Shown here: positions 27,824 through 36,252 of the stretch, piece after piece
Layout: each line of letters starts with the position of its first letter
Numbering within the stretch: position 1 is the stretch's first letter
Assembly (NCBI GenBank): GCA_034002905.1
Contig: JAVEZQ010000002.1
Span: 62,001-126,000, forward strand
Direction of reading: 5' to 3'
DNA from: UBA8914 sp034002905
GTDB taxonomy: Bacteria > Pseudomonadota > Alphaproteobacteria > UBA9219
Length of the DNA stretch: 64,000 nucleotides
Program-made: the position numbers and the translations under genes
The notes under the pieces: model-generated
Databases searched by the model: none
What the model was told of the DNA's origin: nothing
The model's input: only the letters and a program-made list of their open reading frames with translations

Positions 27824-27890
27824 CCCCCTCATACCTCCTTGCTGGACGTATAGGACGTTCAGCTTGGTCAATGCGGCTGATGCTTTGGGG

Positions 27891-27917
27891 TGGGCCCAAA
27901 CCAGCGGTTGACCGCCC
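27891..27917 (+). promoter_or_regulatory. Leader hairpin of rpsF, candidate S6:S18 binding site
   Basis: In the rpsF 5' untranslated region a GCGG-TTGA-CCGC stem is extended by TGGG/CCCA across an asymmetric internal loop. In other bacteria an rpsF leader hairpin with a bulged CCG binds the S6:S18 heterodimer and represses the operon. Position and overall shape fit, but the conserved CCG geometry was not verified. Confidence 0.35.
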
Positions 27918-27940
27918 AAATCCATAGGGAGTGTGGATCG

Positions 27941-28330
27941 ATGCCATACTATGAGTCTATCTTTATTGCGCGTCAGGATGTTCCTGCGACGCAAGTTGAA
28001 GCCCTCACCAAAACATTCAGCGAAATCGTGACGAACCACGGCGGCGCGGTCAAAAAGACCGAGCAATGGGGTCTGCGTACCTTGGCCTATCGTATTCGCA
28101 AGAACAAGAAGGGCCATTATGTCCTGATGAACCTCGACGCGCCGGCTGACGCCGTTGCGGAGATGGAGCGCAATATGCGCCTGAACGAAGACGTGCTTCG
28201 CTATTTGACCGTCAAGGTTGAAAAGCTGGAGGACGGTCCCTCGGTCATGATGCGCCGTGACGAACGCGACAGCAACGAACGGGTCGCCCGCGGTCCTCGC
28301 GCACCTCGCAGCGCCGCCATTGAAGAATAA
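27941..28330 (+). CDS. rpsF: 30S ribosomal protein S6 (bS6)
   Basis: Platform protein of the small subunit that binds rRNA as a heterodimer with S18. The 129 residues have the family start MPYYESIFIARQDVP, then WGLRTLAYRIRKNKKGHYVLMNL and NEDVLRYLTVKV; the last 30 residues are a charged tail. The ATG at 27941 matches the family N terminus, and GGGAG lies 13 bases upstream. It is the first gene of rpsF-rpsR-rplI. Confidence 0.97.
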   Translation: MPYYESIFIARQDVPATQVEALTKTFSEIVTNHGGAVKKTEQWGLRTLAYRIRKNKKGHYVLMNLDAPADAVAEMERNMRLNEDVLRYLTVKVEKLEDGPSVMMRRDERDSNERVARGPRAPRSAAIEE

Positions 28331-28358
28331 CCCATTTTGATGATCAGGAGATAATCCC

Positions 28359-28667
28359 ATGAGCACTGAAAGAACACCAAGCAGCAAGCCAGCTTCCGGC
28401 GGCCGTCGTCCCTCAGGTGGGGGCGCCAGCGGGGGCGGTCATTTCTGGGGCCGTCGCAAGACCGATCCTTTTGAAGGGGCCGAAGGCATCAAGATCGATT
28501 ACAAAGACGTCCGGACACTTGGCCGCTTTATTTCCGAGCGCGGCAAAATCGTCCCTTCGCGCATCACGGCCGTTTCAGGCAAGAACCAGCGCAAGCTGGC
28601 GCAGGCGATCAAGGTCGCCCGCTATCTCGCCCTGTTGCCTTATGTCAATGATCGCGCCGGCGCCTAA
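28359..28667 (+). CDS. rpsR: 30S ribosomal protein S18 (bS18)
   Basis: Partner of S6 on the small-subunit platform. The 102-residue product has the conserved core IDYKDVRTLGRFISERGKIVPSRITAVSGKNQRKLAQAIKVARYLALLPY in two blocks. An unusual N-terminal extension of about 30 residues, rich in glycine, serine and proline (PSGGGASGGGHFWGRRK), makes it longer than the 75-residue E. coli protein. It follows rpsF by 28 bases, with AGGAGA upstream of the ATG. Confidence 0.96.
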   Translation: MSTERTPSSKPASGGRRPSGGGASGGGHFWGRRKTDPFEGAEGIKIDYKDVRTLGRFISERGKIVPSRITAVSGKNQRKLAQAIKVARYLALLPYVNDRAGA

Positions 28668-28694
28668 GATTGCCCGGACTGAGAGGAGAACACC

Positions 28695-29309
28695 ATGATT
28701 GAAGTTATCTTGTTAGAGAGAATTGAACGTCTGGGCACGATGGGCCAGACGGTCAAGGTTCGCCCGGGCTACGCCCGCAACTACCTCCTGCCCCAGAAAA
28801 AGGCGCTTCGTGCAACGAAGGCCAATCTGGAGCTGTTTGAAAAGCAACGCGCCGAACTGGAAGCAAAGAATGCCACCAAGCGCGTCGACGCCGAAAAGCT
28901 TGCAACGACAATGAACGACATGAAGGTCATCATCATTCGTCAGGCCAGTGAAATGGGCATGCTTTACGGTTCTGTTTCCGCACGTGACGTGGCTGATGCT
29001 TTGAAGGAAGCCGGAAAGCCAGCCGATCGTTCGATGATCCAGATCGATACACCGATCAAGACGCTGGGCCTGTTCCCCGTCAAAGTGAAGCTTCATCCCG
29101 AAGTATCAATCAAGATCACGGTCAACGTTGCCCGTTCACCTGAAGAAGCCATTATTCAGGCTGAAAAAGGTATCGCTATTCTGAAGGCTGCTGAAAAAGC
29201 TGCACAAGAAGAAGCCGAACGCGCGATGATCGAATCCATCGGCGTTCCTTCGAACGAAGCGCAGATGATCGCCGAGGCTGAAGCAGCTAAGGAAGAAAAG
29301 GCGAAGTAA
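28695..29309 (+). CDS. rplI: 50S ribosomal protein L9 (bL9)
   Basis: Elongated two-domain protein on the large-subunit flank that affects reading-frame maintenance. The 204 residues begin MIEVILLERIERLGTMGQTVKVRPGYARNYLLPQ in the N-terminal domain; a long helix (residues about 45-75) links to the C-terminal domain ending near residue 150. An extra glutamate- and alanine-rich helical tail of about 50 residues extends beyond the E. coli length, as often in alphaproteobacteria. Last gene of its operon, followed by a terminator. Confidence 0.97.
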   Translation: MIEVILLERIERLGTMGQTVKVRPGYARNYLLPQKKALRATKANLELFEKQRAELEAKNATKRVDAEKLATTMNDMKVIIIRQASEMGMLYGSVSARDVADALKEAGKPADRSMIQIDTPIKTLGLFPVKVKLHPEVSIKITVNVARSPEEAIIQAEKGIAILKAAEKAAQEEAERAMIESIGVPSNEAQMIAEAEAAKEEKAK

Positions 29310-29330
29310 TCCCTTTTCTCATACGACACA

Positions 29331-29370
29331 AACGGGGCGTCTTTCCCAACGAAAGGCGCCCTGTTTTTTT
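29331..29370 (+). terminator. Intrinsic terminator of the rpsF-rpsR-rplI operon
   Basis: A stem of about 12 pairs (CGGGGCG-CTTTC against GAAAG-GCGCCCTG, with a bulge) closes a CCAAC loop and is followed by seven T residues. Confidence 0.85.
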
Positions 29371-29428
29371 GTGTTGTAACGCAGGATCAAAACATAGCCG
29401 AGGGCTTGGCTCCTGTGGATTGGATGTT

Positions 29429-29519
29429 TGGATACCCGTCCGCGCGGGAATAACAGAGCTTATATAGAAATGACATCGCCCGATTCACAGTTGTCACTCC
29501 CACGAAAGCGGAAGCCCAT
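29429..29519. repeat. Palindromic intergenic repeat arms, copy 2
   Basis: Two arms of the element at 3911-4015 are present in the opposite order: TGGATACCCGTCCGCGCGGG at 29429-29448 (right-arm type) and TGTCACTCCCACGAAAGCGG at 29492-29511 (left-arm type). Each has diverged from copy 1 by several bases. They lie in the 240-base gap between rplI and the aminotransferase gene. Confidence 0.55.
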
Positions 29520-29611
29520 ACACCGCTTCAATATAAAGCAGGCGATAGGTGTATTTGCGGAAAGTCACAGACCATATTCCCTTTGGCAACAAAAAGGACT
29601 AGTCTATACGG

Positions 29612-30763
29612 ATGACCATCTCCTCCCAGCCTAACCATTTTATTCTTCCCGATATGCCGACCACGGACGATCTAATTCCGTATCTGCGTGAGATTGATCA
29701 CAACCAATGGTACACCAATTTCGGCCCCCTATCACAACGCTTTGAAAAGCTGTTTGCCGAAAGAATGGCGCAAGCGCATGGCACGACAATGCCCCATTAT
29801 TGCGTCGCCATCAATTCCGGCACGCGGGCGCTTAGCCTTGGCCTACGTTTTCTCGGGATAAAAGCTGGCGATAACGTCCTTGTGCCAACCGTGACCTTTC
29901 CGGCTTGCCCGCTTGCCGCACTTCATATCGGCGCTAATGCGATACTTTCGGATGTCGATCCCGAAAGCTGGACGCTCACCCCTGCTATTGCACGCGCGGC
30001 CGCTGCTCATAACAAAATCGATGCGGTGATGCCCGTTGCAATCTATGGCATGCCCATCGATGCCGTTGCATGGGATGCTTTCACCGAAGAGACGGGCATT
30101 CCCGTCCTGATCGATGCCGCCGCCGCTGTCGAGTCTCAACACTATCTGAATAAAGGACTTGTGGCGCACAGCCTGCATGCGCTCAAACCTTTTGGTATTG
30201 GAGAAGGCGGCATGCTTGTAACGTCTGACCCACAGACAGCTGAAAAGGCCCATCAGACCATCAACTTTGGAATGAAAGACCGCATTACCATGCTGGATGG
30301 CGAAAACGCCAAAATCAGCGAATATCATGCCGCCGTAGGTTTGGCGCAACTTGAACGCTGGGTGGGGATCAAAACACGGCGACGTAAGGTGATGGCCCTT
30401 TATCTTGATGCTCTTGCCCAAGAACAGCGCCTCGGCACGCTTCCCGCTTTCAAATACTGCATCCCTGGCAATCTGATGATCGATCTTAAAGCTGGCGGCG
30501 CAACGGCGCTTTTAGAAAGGCTTAAAGCGCGCGATATCGCCGCACATCGTACCTATCTGCCGCCTCTTTACGATCATCCCTATTTCATGTCACTGACCTG
30601 TCTAAACGCCAAGGGCGAGACCGTGACACCGGATCAAATGACTGGCGCCATTTTTATGCAGGAGCACGTGATTGGCCTGCCGTTTCATCCCTTTATGACC
30701 GCAGAGGACATTGCCCATACGGTCATGATCTTGTCGCAATGTCTTGATAAAAATTATTTGTAA
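29612..30763 (+). CDS. DegT/DnrJ/EryC1-type PLP-dependent sugar aminotransferase
   Basis: The 383-residue product follows the DegT fold: AINSGTRALSLGLRFLGIKAGDNVLVPTVTF, DVDPESWTL, VLIDAAAA with D168 expected to contact the cofactor ring nitrogen, and SLHALKPFGIGEGGML with K192 at the Schiff-base position. Such enzymes transaminate nucleotide-linked ketosugars for LPS, O-antigen or glycoprotein sugars. No sugar-nucleotide gene lies beside it to define the substrate. AAGGA lies 13-17 bases before the ATG. It is followed 18 bases on by a lipoprotein gene. Confidence 0.85.
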   Translation: MTISSQPNHFILPDMPTTDDLIPYLREIDHNQWYTNFGPLSQRFEKLFAERMAQAHGTTMPHYCVAINSGTRALSLGLRFLGIKAGDNVLVPTVTFPACPLAALHIGANAILSDVDPESWTLTPAIARAAAAHNKIDAVMPVAIYGMPIDAVAWDAFTEETGIPVLIDAAAAVESQHYLNKGLVAHSLHALKPFGIGEGGMLVTSDPQTAEKAHQTINFGMKDRITMLDGENAKISEYHAAVGLAQLERWVGIKTRRRKVMALYLDALAQEQRLGTLPAFKYCIPGNLMIDLKAGGATALLERLKARDIAAHRTYLPPLYDHPYFMSLTCLNAKGETVTPDQMTGAIFMQEHVIGLPFHPFMTAEDIAHTVMILSQCLDKNYL

Positions 30764-30781
30764 AGGGCCTTTTTCGGGAGA

Positions 30782-31177
30782 ATGCGTATCATGAACGTCA
30801 AGACTCTGTTCCTCATTCCGCTGTCGGCCATGCTTCTTTCTGCCTGCACCCATTACGCATGGGTCAAGCCCATCGGAGATCCGGCCACTTATCCTGCCGA
30901 TCATTACGCCTGCAGTCAAGCGGCCATCCAGTCCTTGCCCCCTGTTTATAAGGTTTACGACCCCTACCCCGCCTATTATGGCTGGCATGAGCCAAGGCCT
31001 TGTTTCTACGAATCACATCACCTGCGTTGCCCGCCACACCTACGACCGCTGGACTTGCCCCCACCGCCACGAACAATCGATTTGAACCGTTCGGGCCGCG
31101 AAGACCTCTATAATTCATGTATGAATGCCCATGGTTGGTACCTGCAGCCTATCGACAACGAGCCCGCAAACCCTTAA
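30782..31177 (+). CDS. Small predicted lipoprotein
   Basis: The 131-residue product has a lipoprotein signal peptide with lipobox LLSAC (C22), so it should be acylated and anchored in the outer or inner membrane. The mature part is proline-, tyrosine- and histidine-rich (YKVYDPYPAYYGW, PPHLRPLDLPPPP) with several cysteines, and ends near NSCMNAHGW. I recognise no domain. The ATG at 30782 has GGGAGA upstream; the ATG at 30791 would also work. Its position before bamD suggests an envelope role but does not prove one. Confidence 0.7.
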   Translation: MRIMNVKTLFLIPLSAMLLSACTHYAWVKPIGDPATYPADHYACSQAAIQSLPPVYKVYDPYPAYYGWHEPRPCFYESHHLRCPPHLRPLDLPPPPRTIDLNRSGREDLYNSCMNAHGWYLQPIDNEPANP

Positions 31178-31225
31178 AGTCATATTGGCGCCTCGCCGCA
31201 AACGTGAATCACTAAGGATCGTGAA

Positions 31226-32050
31226 ATGATGAAACCTTTTCATCTCGCTCGCCTATTACGTCCAACCCTCTTTCTTTTCATCGGCCTACTCAGCATTCCG
31301 GGCTGTTCGTCCGAGGAAAAGGTGATTGATGATCGTCCGGTCGAGGAGCTGTATGGCGAAGCGCAACGCCTTATGAAAGAAGAGGACTACAACGCTGCCG
31401 CCAAGCAGTTTGAAGAAGTTGAGCGCCAGCATCCCTATTCAGCTTGGGCCACACGCGCGCAGCTCATGACTGGCTATGCCTTTTATGAGGCTATGGACTA
31501 TGACTCGGCTATCGTCGCCCTCGACCAGTTCGTCCAGATCCATCCGGGACATAAAGATGTCGCCTATGCCTATTATCTGGCTGCCCTGTCCGAATATGAA
31601 CGATTGGCCGACGTCCGCCGCGACCAAAGCAATGCAAAGAATGCGCTCACGCGCTTACAAGCCGTTGTCAATCGCTTCCCCGACACCGCCTATGCCAAGG
31701 ATGCGCAACTTAAAATCGCGCTGGTCAATGACCACCTCGCTGGTGCGGAGATGGAAGTTGGCCGCAACTACCTGAAGCAAAAACTCTACACCGCCGCCGT
31801 GGGGCGTTTCCGCACCGTTGTTGAAAAGTACCAGACGACAAGCCATGTTCCCGAAGCGCTGCACCGCCTTGTTGAATGTTACCTTGCGCTGGGGATTACC
31901 GAAGAAGCCAAAGCCGTCGCGGCCGTTCTGGGCCACAACTTCCCCGGCTCGTCTTGGTATGAAAACAGCTATAAGCTTCTTGTCAAAGAAAACCTCGCCC
32001 CCGAACGCAGTGACAAGAGTTGGGTCTCTGGCCTGTGGGATACGCTTTAA
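31226..32050 (+). CDS. bamD: Outer membrane protein assembly factor BamD
   Basis: Essential lipoprotein of the BAM complex that receives beta-barrel proteins with BamA. The 274 residues have a lipobox SIPGC (C27), then five TPR-like repeats starting YGEAQRLMKEEDYNAAAKQFEEVERQHPYS and including YLAALSEYERL and EKYQTTSHVPEALHRLVECYL. AAGGATCG precedes the ATG. bamD-recN-ligA is a recurrent alphaproteobacterial order. Confidence 0.93.
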   Translation: MMKPFHLARLLRPTLFLFIGLLSIPGCSSEEKVIDDRPVEELYGEAQRLMKEEDYNAAAKQFEEVERQHPYSAWATRAQLMTGYAFYEAMDYDSAIVALDQFVQIHPGHKDVAYAYYLAALSEYERLADVRRDQSNAKNALTRLQAVVNRFPDTAYAKDAQLKIALVNDHLAGAEMEVGRNYLKQKLYTAAVGRFRTVVEKYQTTSHVPEALHRLVECYLALGITEEAKAVAAVLGHNFPGSSWYENSYKLLVKENLAPERSDKSWVSGLWDTL

Positions 32051-32059
32051 GGCTTGCCC

Positions 32060-33718
32060 ATGCTTGCGCGCCTGACGATCCAGAATGTTGTCCTGATCGA
32101 CAAGCTCGTTGTGCCCTTTAAAGAAGGACTGAACGTGCTGACAGGCGAAACAGGCGCAGGCAAATCCATCTTGCTGGATTCCCTCGGCCTCGCGCTTGGC
32201 GGACGCAGCGAGGCAGCCCTTGTCCGCAAAGATGCCGAACAGGCAACCGTGACGGCCGAGTTCACAGGCCCCCTGCCCGCTTCGCTTGCCACGCTTTTAC
32301 GCGAACAATCCCTTGAAGTCGAAGAACCCCTGATCCTGCGCCGTATTGTAGGCAAAGACGGCAAAAGCCGCGCTTGTCTGTGCGATCAACCAGTCAGCAT
32401 TGCTCTTTTGAAAAATATTGGCGAGAGCCTTGTCGAAATCCATGGGCAATTTGAAACGCATGGTCTGCTCAATCCCGCCAACCACCGCATGATCCTTGAT
32501 GCCTTTGCGAGTGTCGGCGCGCTCAAACAAAAAGTCGCTCAAGCCTATGAGGCATGGCATACGGCGGTGACAGCGCACCAAACAGCACTTCAGGAACAAG
32601 AACGCGCACAAGCGGAAGAAGACTTCCTCAAAGCCGCTGTCGCCGAGCTGAATAACCTTGCGCCCCAAGAAGACGAAATTGACAAGCTGGCGCAGCAACG
32701 CACAACCCTTCAGCATCGTGAAAAACTTGTTGAGGCCTTAGAGACAACCGAAAGCGCCTTGTCAGGCGAACGCGGTGCGGTCGCTTCGCTGTCACAAGCT
32801 GGCAAAACACTCTCCCGCATCGCGGACAAAGCCCCGGATGCCCAAAAAATCCTTGAGATAATCGATCGCGCAGCAAGTGACCTTGACGAGGCCACGCACC
32901 AACTCAGCCGCATGATCCGCGATATCGGCAGTGATACGACAACGCTTGAATCGATTGAAGAACGCCTCTTCAAGCTTCGCGCTGTGGCGCGAAAGCATAA
33001 TGTGCCGGCCGAAACACTCCACAAGCTGCAAACGACGCTCGCGGCGCGGCTCGATTTGTTAATGGATCAGGGTGAACATATCGCGGCATTGGCCAAAGAA
33101 GCGATGAAAGCGCGCGCAGCCTATCACGAGCTTGCGCTCAAACTGAGCAACGAACGAACCAAAGCCGCAGAGAAACTCGCGCAAAAGATTATGCAAGAAC
33201 TGCCGCCGCTCAAACTCGAACGCGCGATCTTCAAAGTTGAATGCACCCCTATGGATCAAAACCAGTGGAACGCGGAAGGGATGGACAAAATAACATTCAC
33301 CGCTGCCACCAATCCGGGGCAAAGCCTTTCGGCGCTCAACAAGGTTGCTTCGGGTGGCGAGTTGGCGCGCTTTATGTTGGCGATCAAGGTTGTCTTGGCC
33401 AAGAGCGATCCTGTCCCAACCCTTGTCTTTGACGAAGTTGATACCGGCATCGGCGGCGCGACCGCAGCTGCCGTCGGACAGCGCCTTGCCCAACTTGGCA
33501 AAGATGTTCAGGTGCTTGTGGTCACGCATAGTCCGCAAGTCGCGGCACGAGCAAACGCCCATCTACATGTGCAAAAACGGATCAAAGGCAAAGCCGCTTG
33601 CACGGATGTGCGTCCACTTGATAAAGAAGAACGCGTCGAGGAAATCGCCCGCATGCTCTCCGGCGATGAAACGACCGATCACGCCCGCAAAGCTGCCAAG
33701 GATTTGATCAAAGGATAA
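32060..33718 (+). CDS. recN: DNA repair protein RecN
   Basis: SMC-like ATPase acting early in recombinational repair of double-strand breaks. The 552 residues have Walker A GETGAGKS at 29-36, an ESLVEIHGQFETHGLL signature after the N-terminal lobe, a coiled-coil centre, then LSALNKVASGGELARFMLAIK (ABC signature) and VFDEVDTGIGG (Walker B). The ATG at 32060 replaces an upstream TTG in the same frame; AAGG lies 10 bases before it. It starts 9 bases after bamD and ends 6 bases before ligA. No clear GAAC-N7-GAAC SOS site was seen directly upstream. Confidence 0.95.
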   Translation: MLARLTIQNVVLIDKLVVPFKEGLNVLTGETGAGKSILLDSLGLALGGRSEAALVRKDAEQATVTAEFTGPLPASLATLLREQSLEVEEPLILRRIVGKDGKSRACLCDQPVSIALLKNIGESLVEIHGQFETHGLLNPANHRMILDAFASVGALKQKVAQAYEAWHTAVTAHQTALQEQERAQAEEDFLKAAVAELNNLAPQEDEIDKLAQQRTTLQHREKLVEALETTESALSGERGAVASLSQAGKTLSRIADKAPDAQKILEIIDRAASDLDEATHQLSRMIRDIGSDTTTLESIEERLFKLRAVARKHNVPAETLHKLQTTLAARLDLLMDQGEHIAALAKEAMKARAAYHELALKLSNERTKAAEKLAQKIMQELPPLKLERAIFKVECTPMDQNQWNAEGMDKITFTAATNPGQSLSALNKVASGGELARFMLAIKVVLAKSDPVPTLVFDEVDTGIGGATAAAVGQRLAQLGKDVQVLVVTHSPQVAARANAHLHVQKRIKGKAACTDVRPLDKEERVEEIARMLSGDETTDHARKAAKDLIKG

Positions 33719-33724
33719 GCGCAC

Positions 33725-35821
33725 ATGGCCAAAGCCAAACGCACCAAAGACACGCTTGAAATCACGCCGTTGGAAGCAACGGCGCGGATGGCTGTCCTTG
33801 CCAAAGAAATTGAGCGGCACGACATTCTGTATCATCAAAAGGACGCGCCGGAGATTTCCGATGCCGCCTATGACGCGCTGCGCAAGGAATATCAATCCCT
33901 GCATGAGTACTATCCGAATCTTGCCCCCAAAGGCTATAACCCTGAGAAGAAAGTCGGCGCGCAACCAGCCGTCGGCTTTACCAAGATCACGCATGCCGTT
34001 CCCATGCTCTCACTCGGCAATGCCTTTACCGACGAGGATGTCGAGGATTTTATCCTGCGCATGCGGCGTTTTCTCAATCTCGATCACGATGCGCCGATCT
34101 CTCTGATGGCCGAGCCGAAAATTGATGGCCTTTCCGCCTCGCTCCGCTATGAAAAAGGAAAGCTGGTGCAAGGGGCAACGCGCGGCGATGGTACCGTGGG
34201 AGAGAACATTACGACGAATGTAATGACGATCGCCAGCATCCCCCATACACTTACCTCTTCGACCAAATATCCAGTGCCTGACGTGGTGGAAGTGCGCGGT
34301 GAGATCTATATGAACCGCGACGACTTCATGATCCTGAATGCGCAGCGCGAAGCCGCAAACGAATCGCCGTTTGCCAATCCACGCAATGCGGCAGCGGGAA
34401 GCGTCCGGCAGCTTGACTCATCTATCACCGCCAAGCGTCCCCTCTCCTTCTTCGCTTATGCCTTAGGTGAAGTCTCGGACATGCCGTTTACCTCTCAACA
34501 ATCTTTGCGCAAGCATATGAACCATTGGGGCTTTGCTCTCAATGAACCCTCACGCTTGTGCCACAATGCGCTGGATCTTCTGACCTATTATCACGAGATT
34601 GAGAGCCTTCGTCATACGCTACCCTTTGATATCGATGGCGTTGTCTATAAGGTCGATGATTTCGCGCTTCAGCAAAGGTTGGGTTTTGTCTCGCGGGCGC
34701 CACGCTGGGCAATTGCCCACAAATTCGAAGCCGAACGTGCACAGACGGTTCTCAAAAACATTCTCATTCAGGTAGGCCGCACAGGCGCCCTCACACCCGT
34801 TGCCGAGCTGGAACCTGTCAATGTCGGTGGCGTGATGGTTAGCCGCGCGACCCTGCACAATGAAGATGAAATCAAGCGCAAGGATATCCGCGTCGGCGAC
34901 ACGGTGACTATCCAGCGTGCGGGCGATGTCATCCCGCAAATTGTTGAAGTTGACACGAGTAAACGCCCCAAGAACAGCAAACCGTTTATATTTCCGACGG
35001 TCTGCCCCGAATGTGGGTCCCATGCTCTGCGCGAAGATGGCATGGCCGTCACGCGTTGTACGGGCGGCCTTGTCTGTCCGGCGCAGGCGGCTTTGCGTAT
35101 CATCCACTTTGCAAGCCGTGACGCCTTTAATATTGAAGGTCTCGGCGAGCAACGCGTCCTTGAACTTTGGGGCGATGGACTTATCAAGACACCTGCCGAT
35201 ATTTTCGCGCTTCACAACCATCAACGCGACTTGGCCCAACGGGAAGGCTGGGGCGCAAAATCAGCGCAAAAGCTCATTAATGCGATCGAAGCGCGGCGCA
35301 GCATTCCTTTTGACAAGCTGATTTACGCCTTAGGCATTCGTCAGGTCGGCGAGGCGACGGCAAAGCTTCTGGCGCGTCATTACAAAGACCTGCCCACATG
35401 GCGCACGGCGATGATCGCGGCGCAAAATAAAGAAGGCAGCGAGACATGGCAAGCGCTGACAGATATCGACCAGATCGGGCCGCTGGTGGCCCGCGATATC
35501 GTCGCCTTTTTTGATGAGGATCATAACCTCAAGGTGCTCGCAGCCCTTGAGAAGGCCCTCACAATCCAGCCACCCCCTGTACAAAAGAAAACCAGCGTCC
35601 TTTCGGGCAAAACAATCGTGTTTACCGGCACCCTTACGACGATGGGCCGTAGCGAAGCCAAGGCCAAGGCCGAGAGCCTTGGCGCGCATGTCTCTGGCAG
35701 CGTATCTAAGAAAACGGATTATCTTGTAACCGGCGAGGATGCAGGCAGCAAAGCGGCAAAAGCCGCCGAGCATGGTGTAAGCGTCCTAACCGAGCAGGAA
35801 TGGCTCAAGCTGATCAGCTAA
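33725..35821 (+). CDS. ligA: NAD-dependent DNA ligase LigA
   Basis: Seals nicks in replication and repair using NAD+. The 698 residues contain domain Ia (YHQKDAPEISDAAYDAL), the adenylation domain with K132 in AEPKIDGLSASLRYE, an OB fold, a four-cysteine zinc finger (CPECG...CTGGLVCPAQ), helix-hairpin-helix repeats (IYALGIRQVGEATAKLLA), and a C-terminal BRCT domain (KTIVFTGTLTTMGRSEAKAKAESLGA). Complete, with no missing domain. Confidence 0.97.
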   Translation: MAKAKRTKDTLEITPLEATARMAVLAKEIERHDILYHQKDAPEISDAAYDALRKEYQSLHEYYPNLAPKGYNPEKKVGAQPAVGFTKITHAVPMLSLGNAFTDEDVEDFILRMRRFLNLDHDAPISLMAEPKIDGLSASLRYEKGKLVQGATRGDGTVGENITTNVMTIASIPHTLTSSTKYPVPDVVEVRGEIYMNRDDFMILNAQREAANESPFANPRNAAAGSVRQLDSSITAKRPLSFFAYALGEVSDMPFTSQQSLRKHMNHWGFALNEPSRLCHNALDLLTYYHEIESLRHTLPFDIDGVVYKVDDFALQQRLGFVSRAPRWAIAHKFEAERAQTVLKNILIQVGRTGALTPVAELEPVNVGGVMVSRATLHNEDEIKRKDIRVGDTVTIQRAGDVIPQIVEVDTSKRPKNSKPFIFPTVCPECGSHALREDGMAVTRCTGGLVCPAQAALRIIHFASRDAFNIEGLGEQRVLELWGDGLIKTPADIFALHNHQRDLAQREGWGAKSAQKLINAIEARRSIPFDKLIYALGIRQVGEATAKLLARHYKDLPTWRTAMIAAQNKEGSETWQALTDIDQIGPLVARDIVAFFDEDHNLKVLAALEKALTIQPPPVQKKTSVLSGKTIVFTGTLTTMGRSEAKAKAESLGAHVSGSVSKKTDYLVTGEDAGSKAAKAAEHGVSVLTEQEWLKLIS

Positions 35822-35952
35822 GCTCAAGCGACATTGACCGGAAGGAAGAAGGAACCTCTAGGATAAACTGTCCAAAAGGTTACGCATTGCCGCAACATCC
35901 ACCGAAAGTCTAGATTGCAAGGAAGTCACGAAACTGGTGATAAACGGCACCA

Positions 35953-36066
35953 ATGTCATATGATGCGCAAACCTCAGATCCAGAACAAGCTTTGACAGAT
36001 CAATCGGAAAAAAGTTACTGGTTTATTCGTGGTCTTAAGGGGCCCACCTATGAAACAGATGTCTAA
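35953..36066 (+). CDS. Possible 37-residue ORF in the ligA-diguanylate cyclase gap
   Basis: Within the 431-base gap 35822-36252 this is the only frame with gene-like composition. It begins ATG TCA TAT, has a weak TGGTGA upstream, and ends SYWFIRGLKGPTYETDV before a TAA. No homologue is known to me. The rest of the gap is AT-rich towards the diguanylate cyclase start and probably holds its promoter. It may be a small real gene, a decayed remnant or chance. Confidence 0.25.
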   Translation: MSYDAQTSDPEQALTDQSEKSYWFIRGLKGPTYETDV

Positions 36067-36252
36067 AACCATCTTAGATATTCCTATATCGATACAATTT
36101 GGTAGGATTAGCGGCATCGGCCTTTTAAATGAAGAATTATGTTAGTTAATATTTACAATTGACTAGAGGTATCCCTCTGTACAAAGACAGGATTTTCCCC
36201 TAACTTCCCTCTATTATTCCACGAATCGAGCATACGAAGTCTGTGAGGCGCC

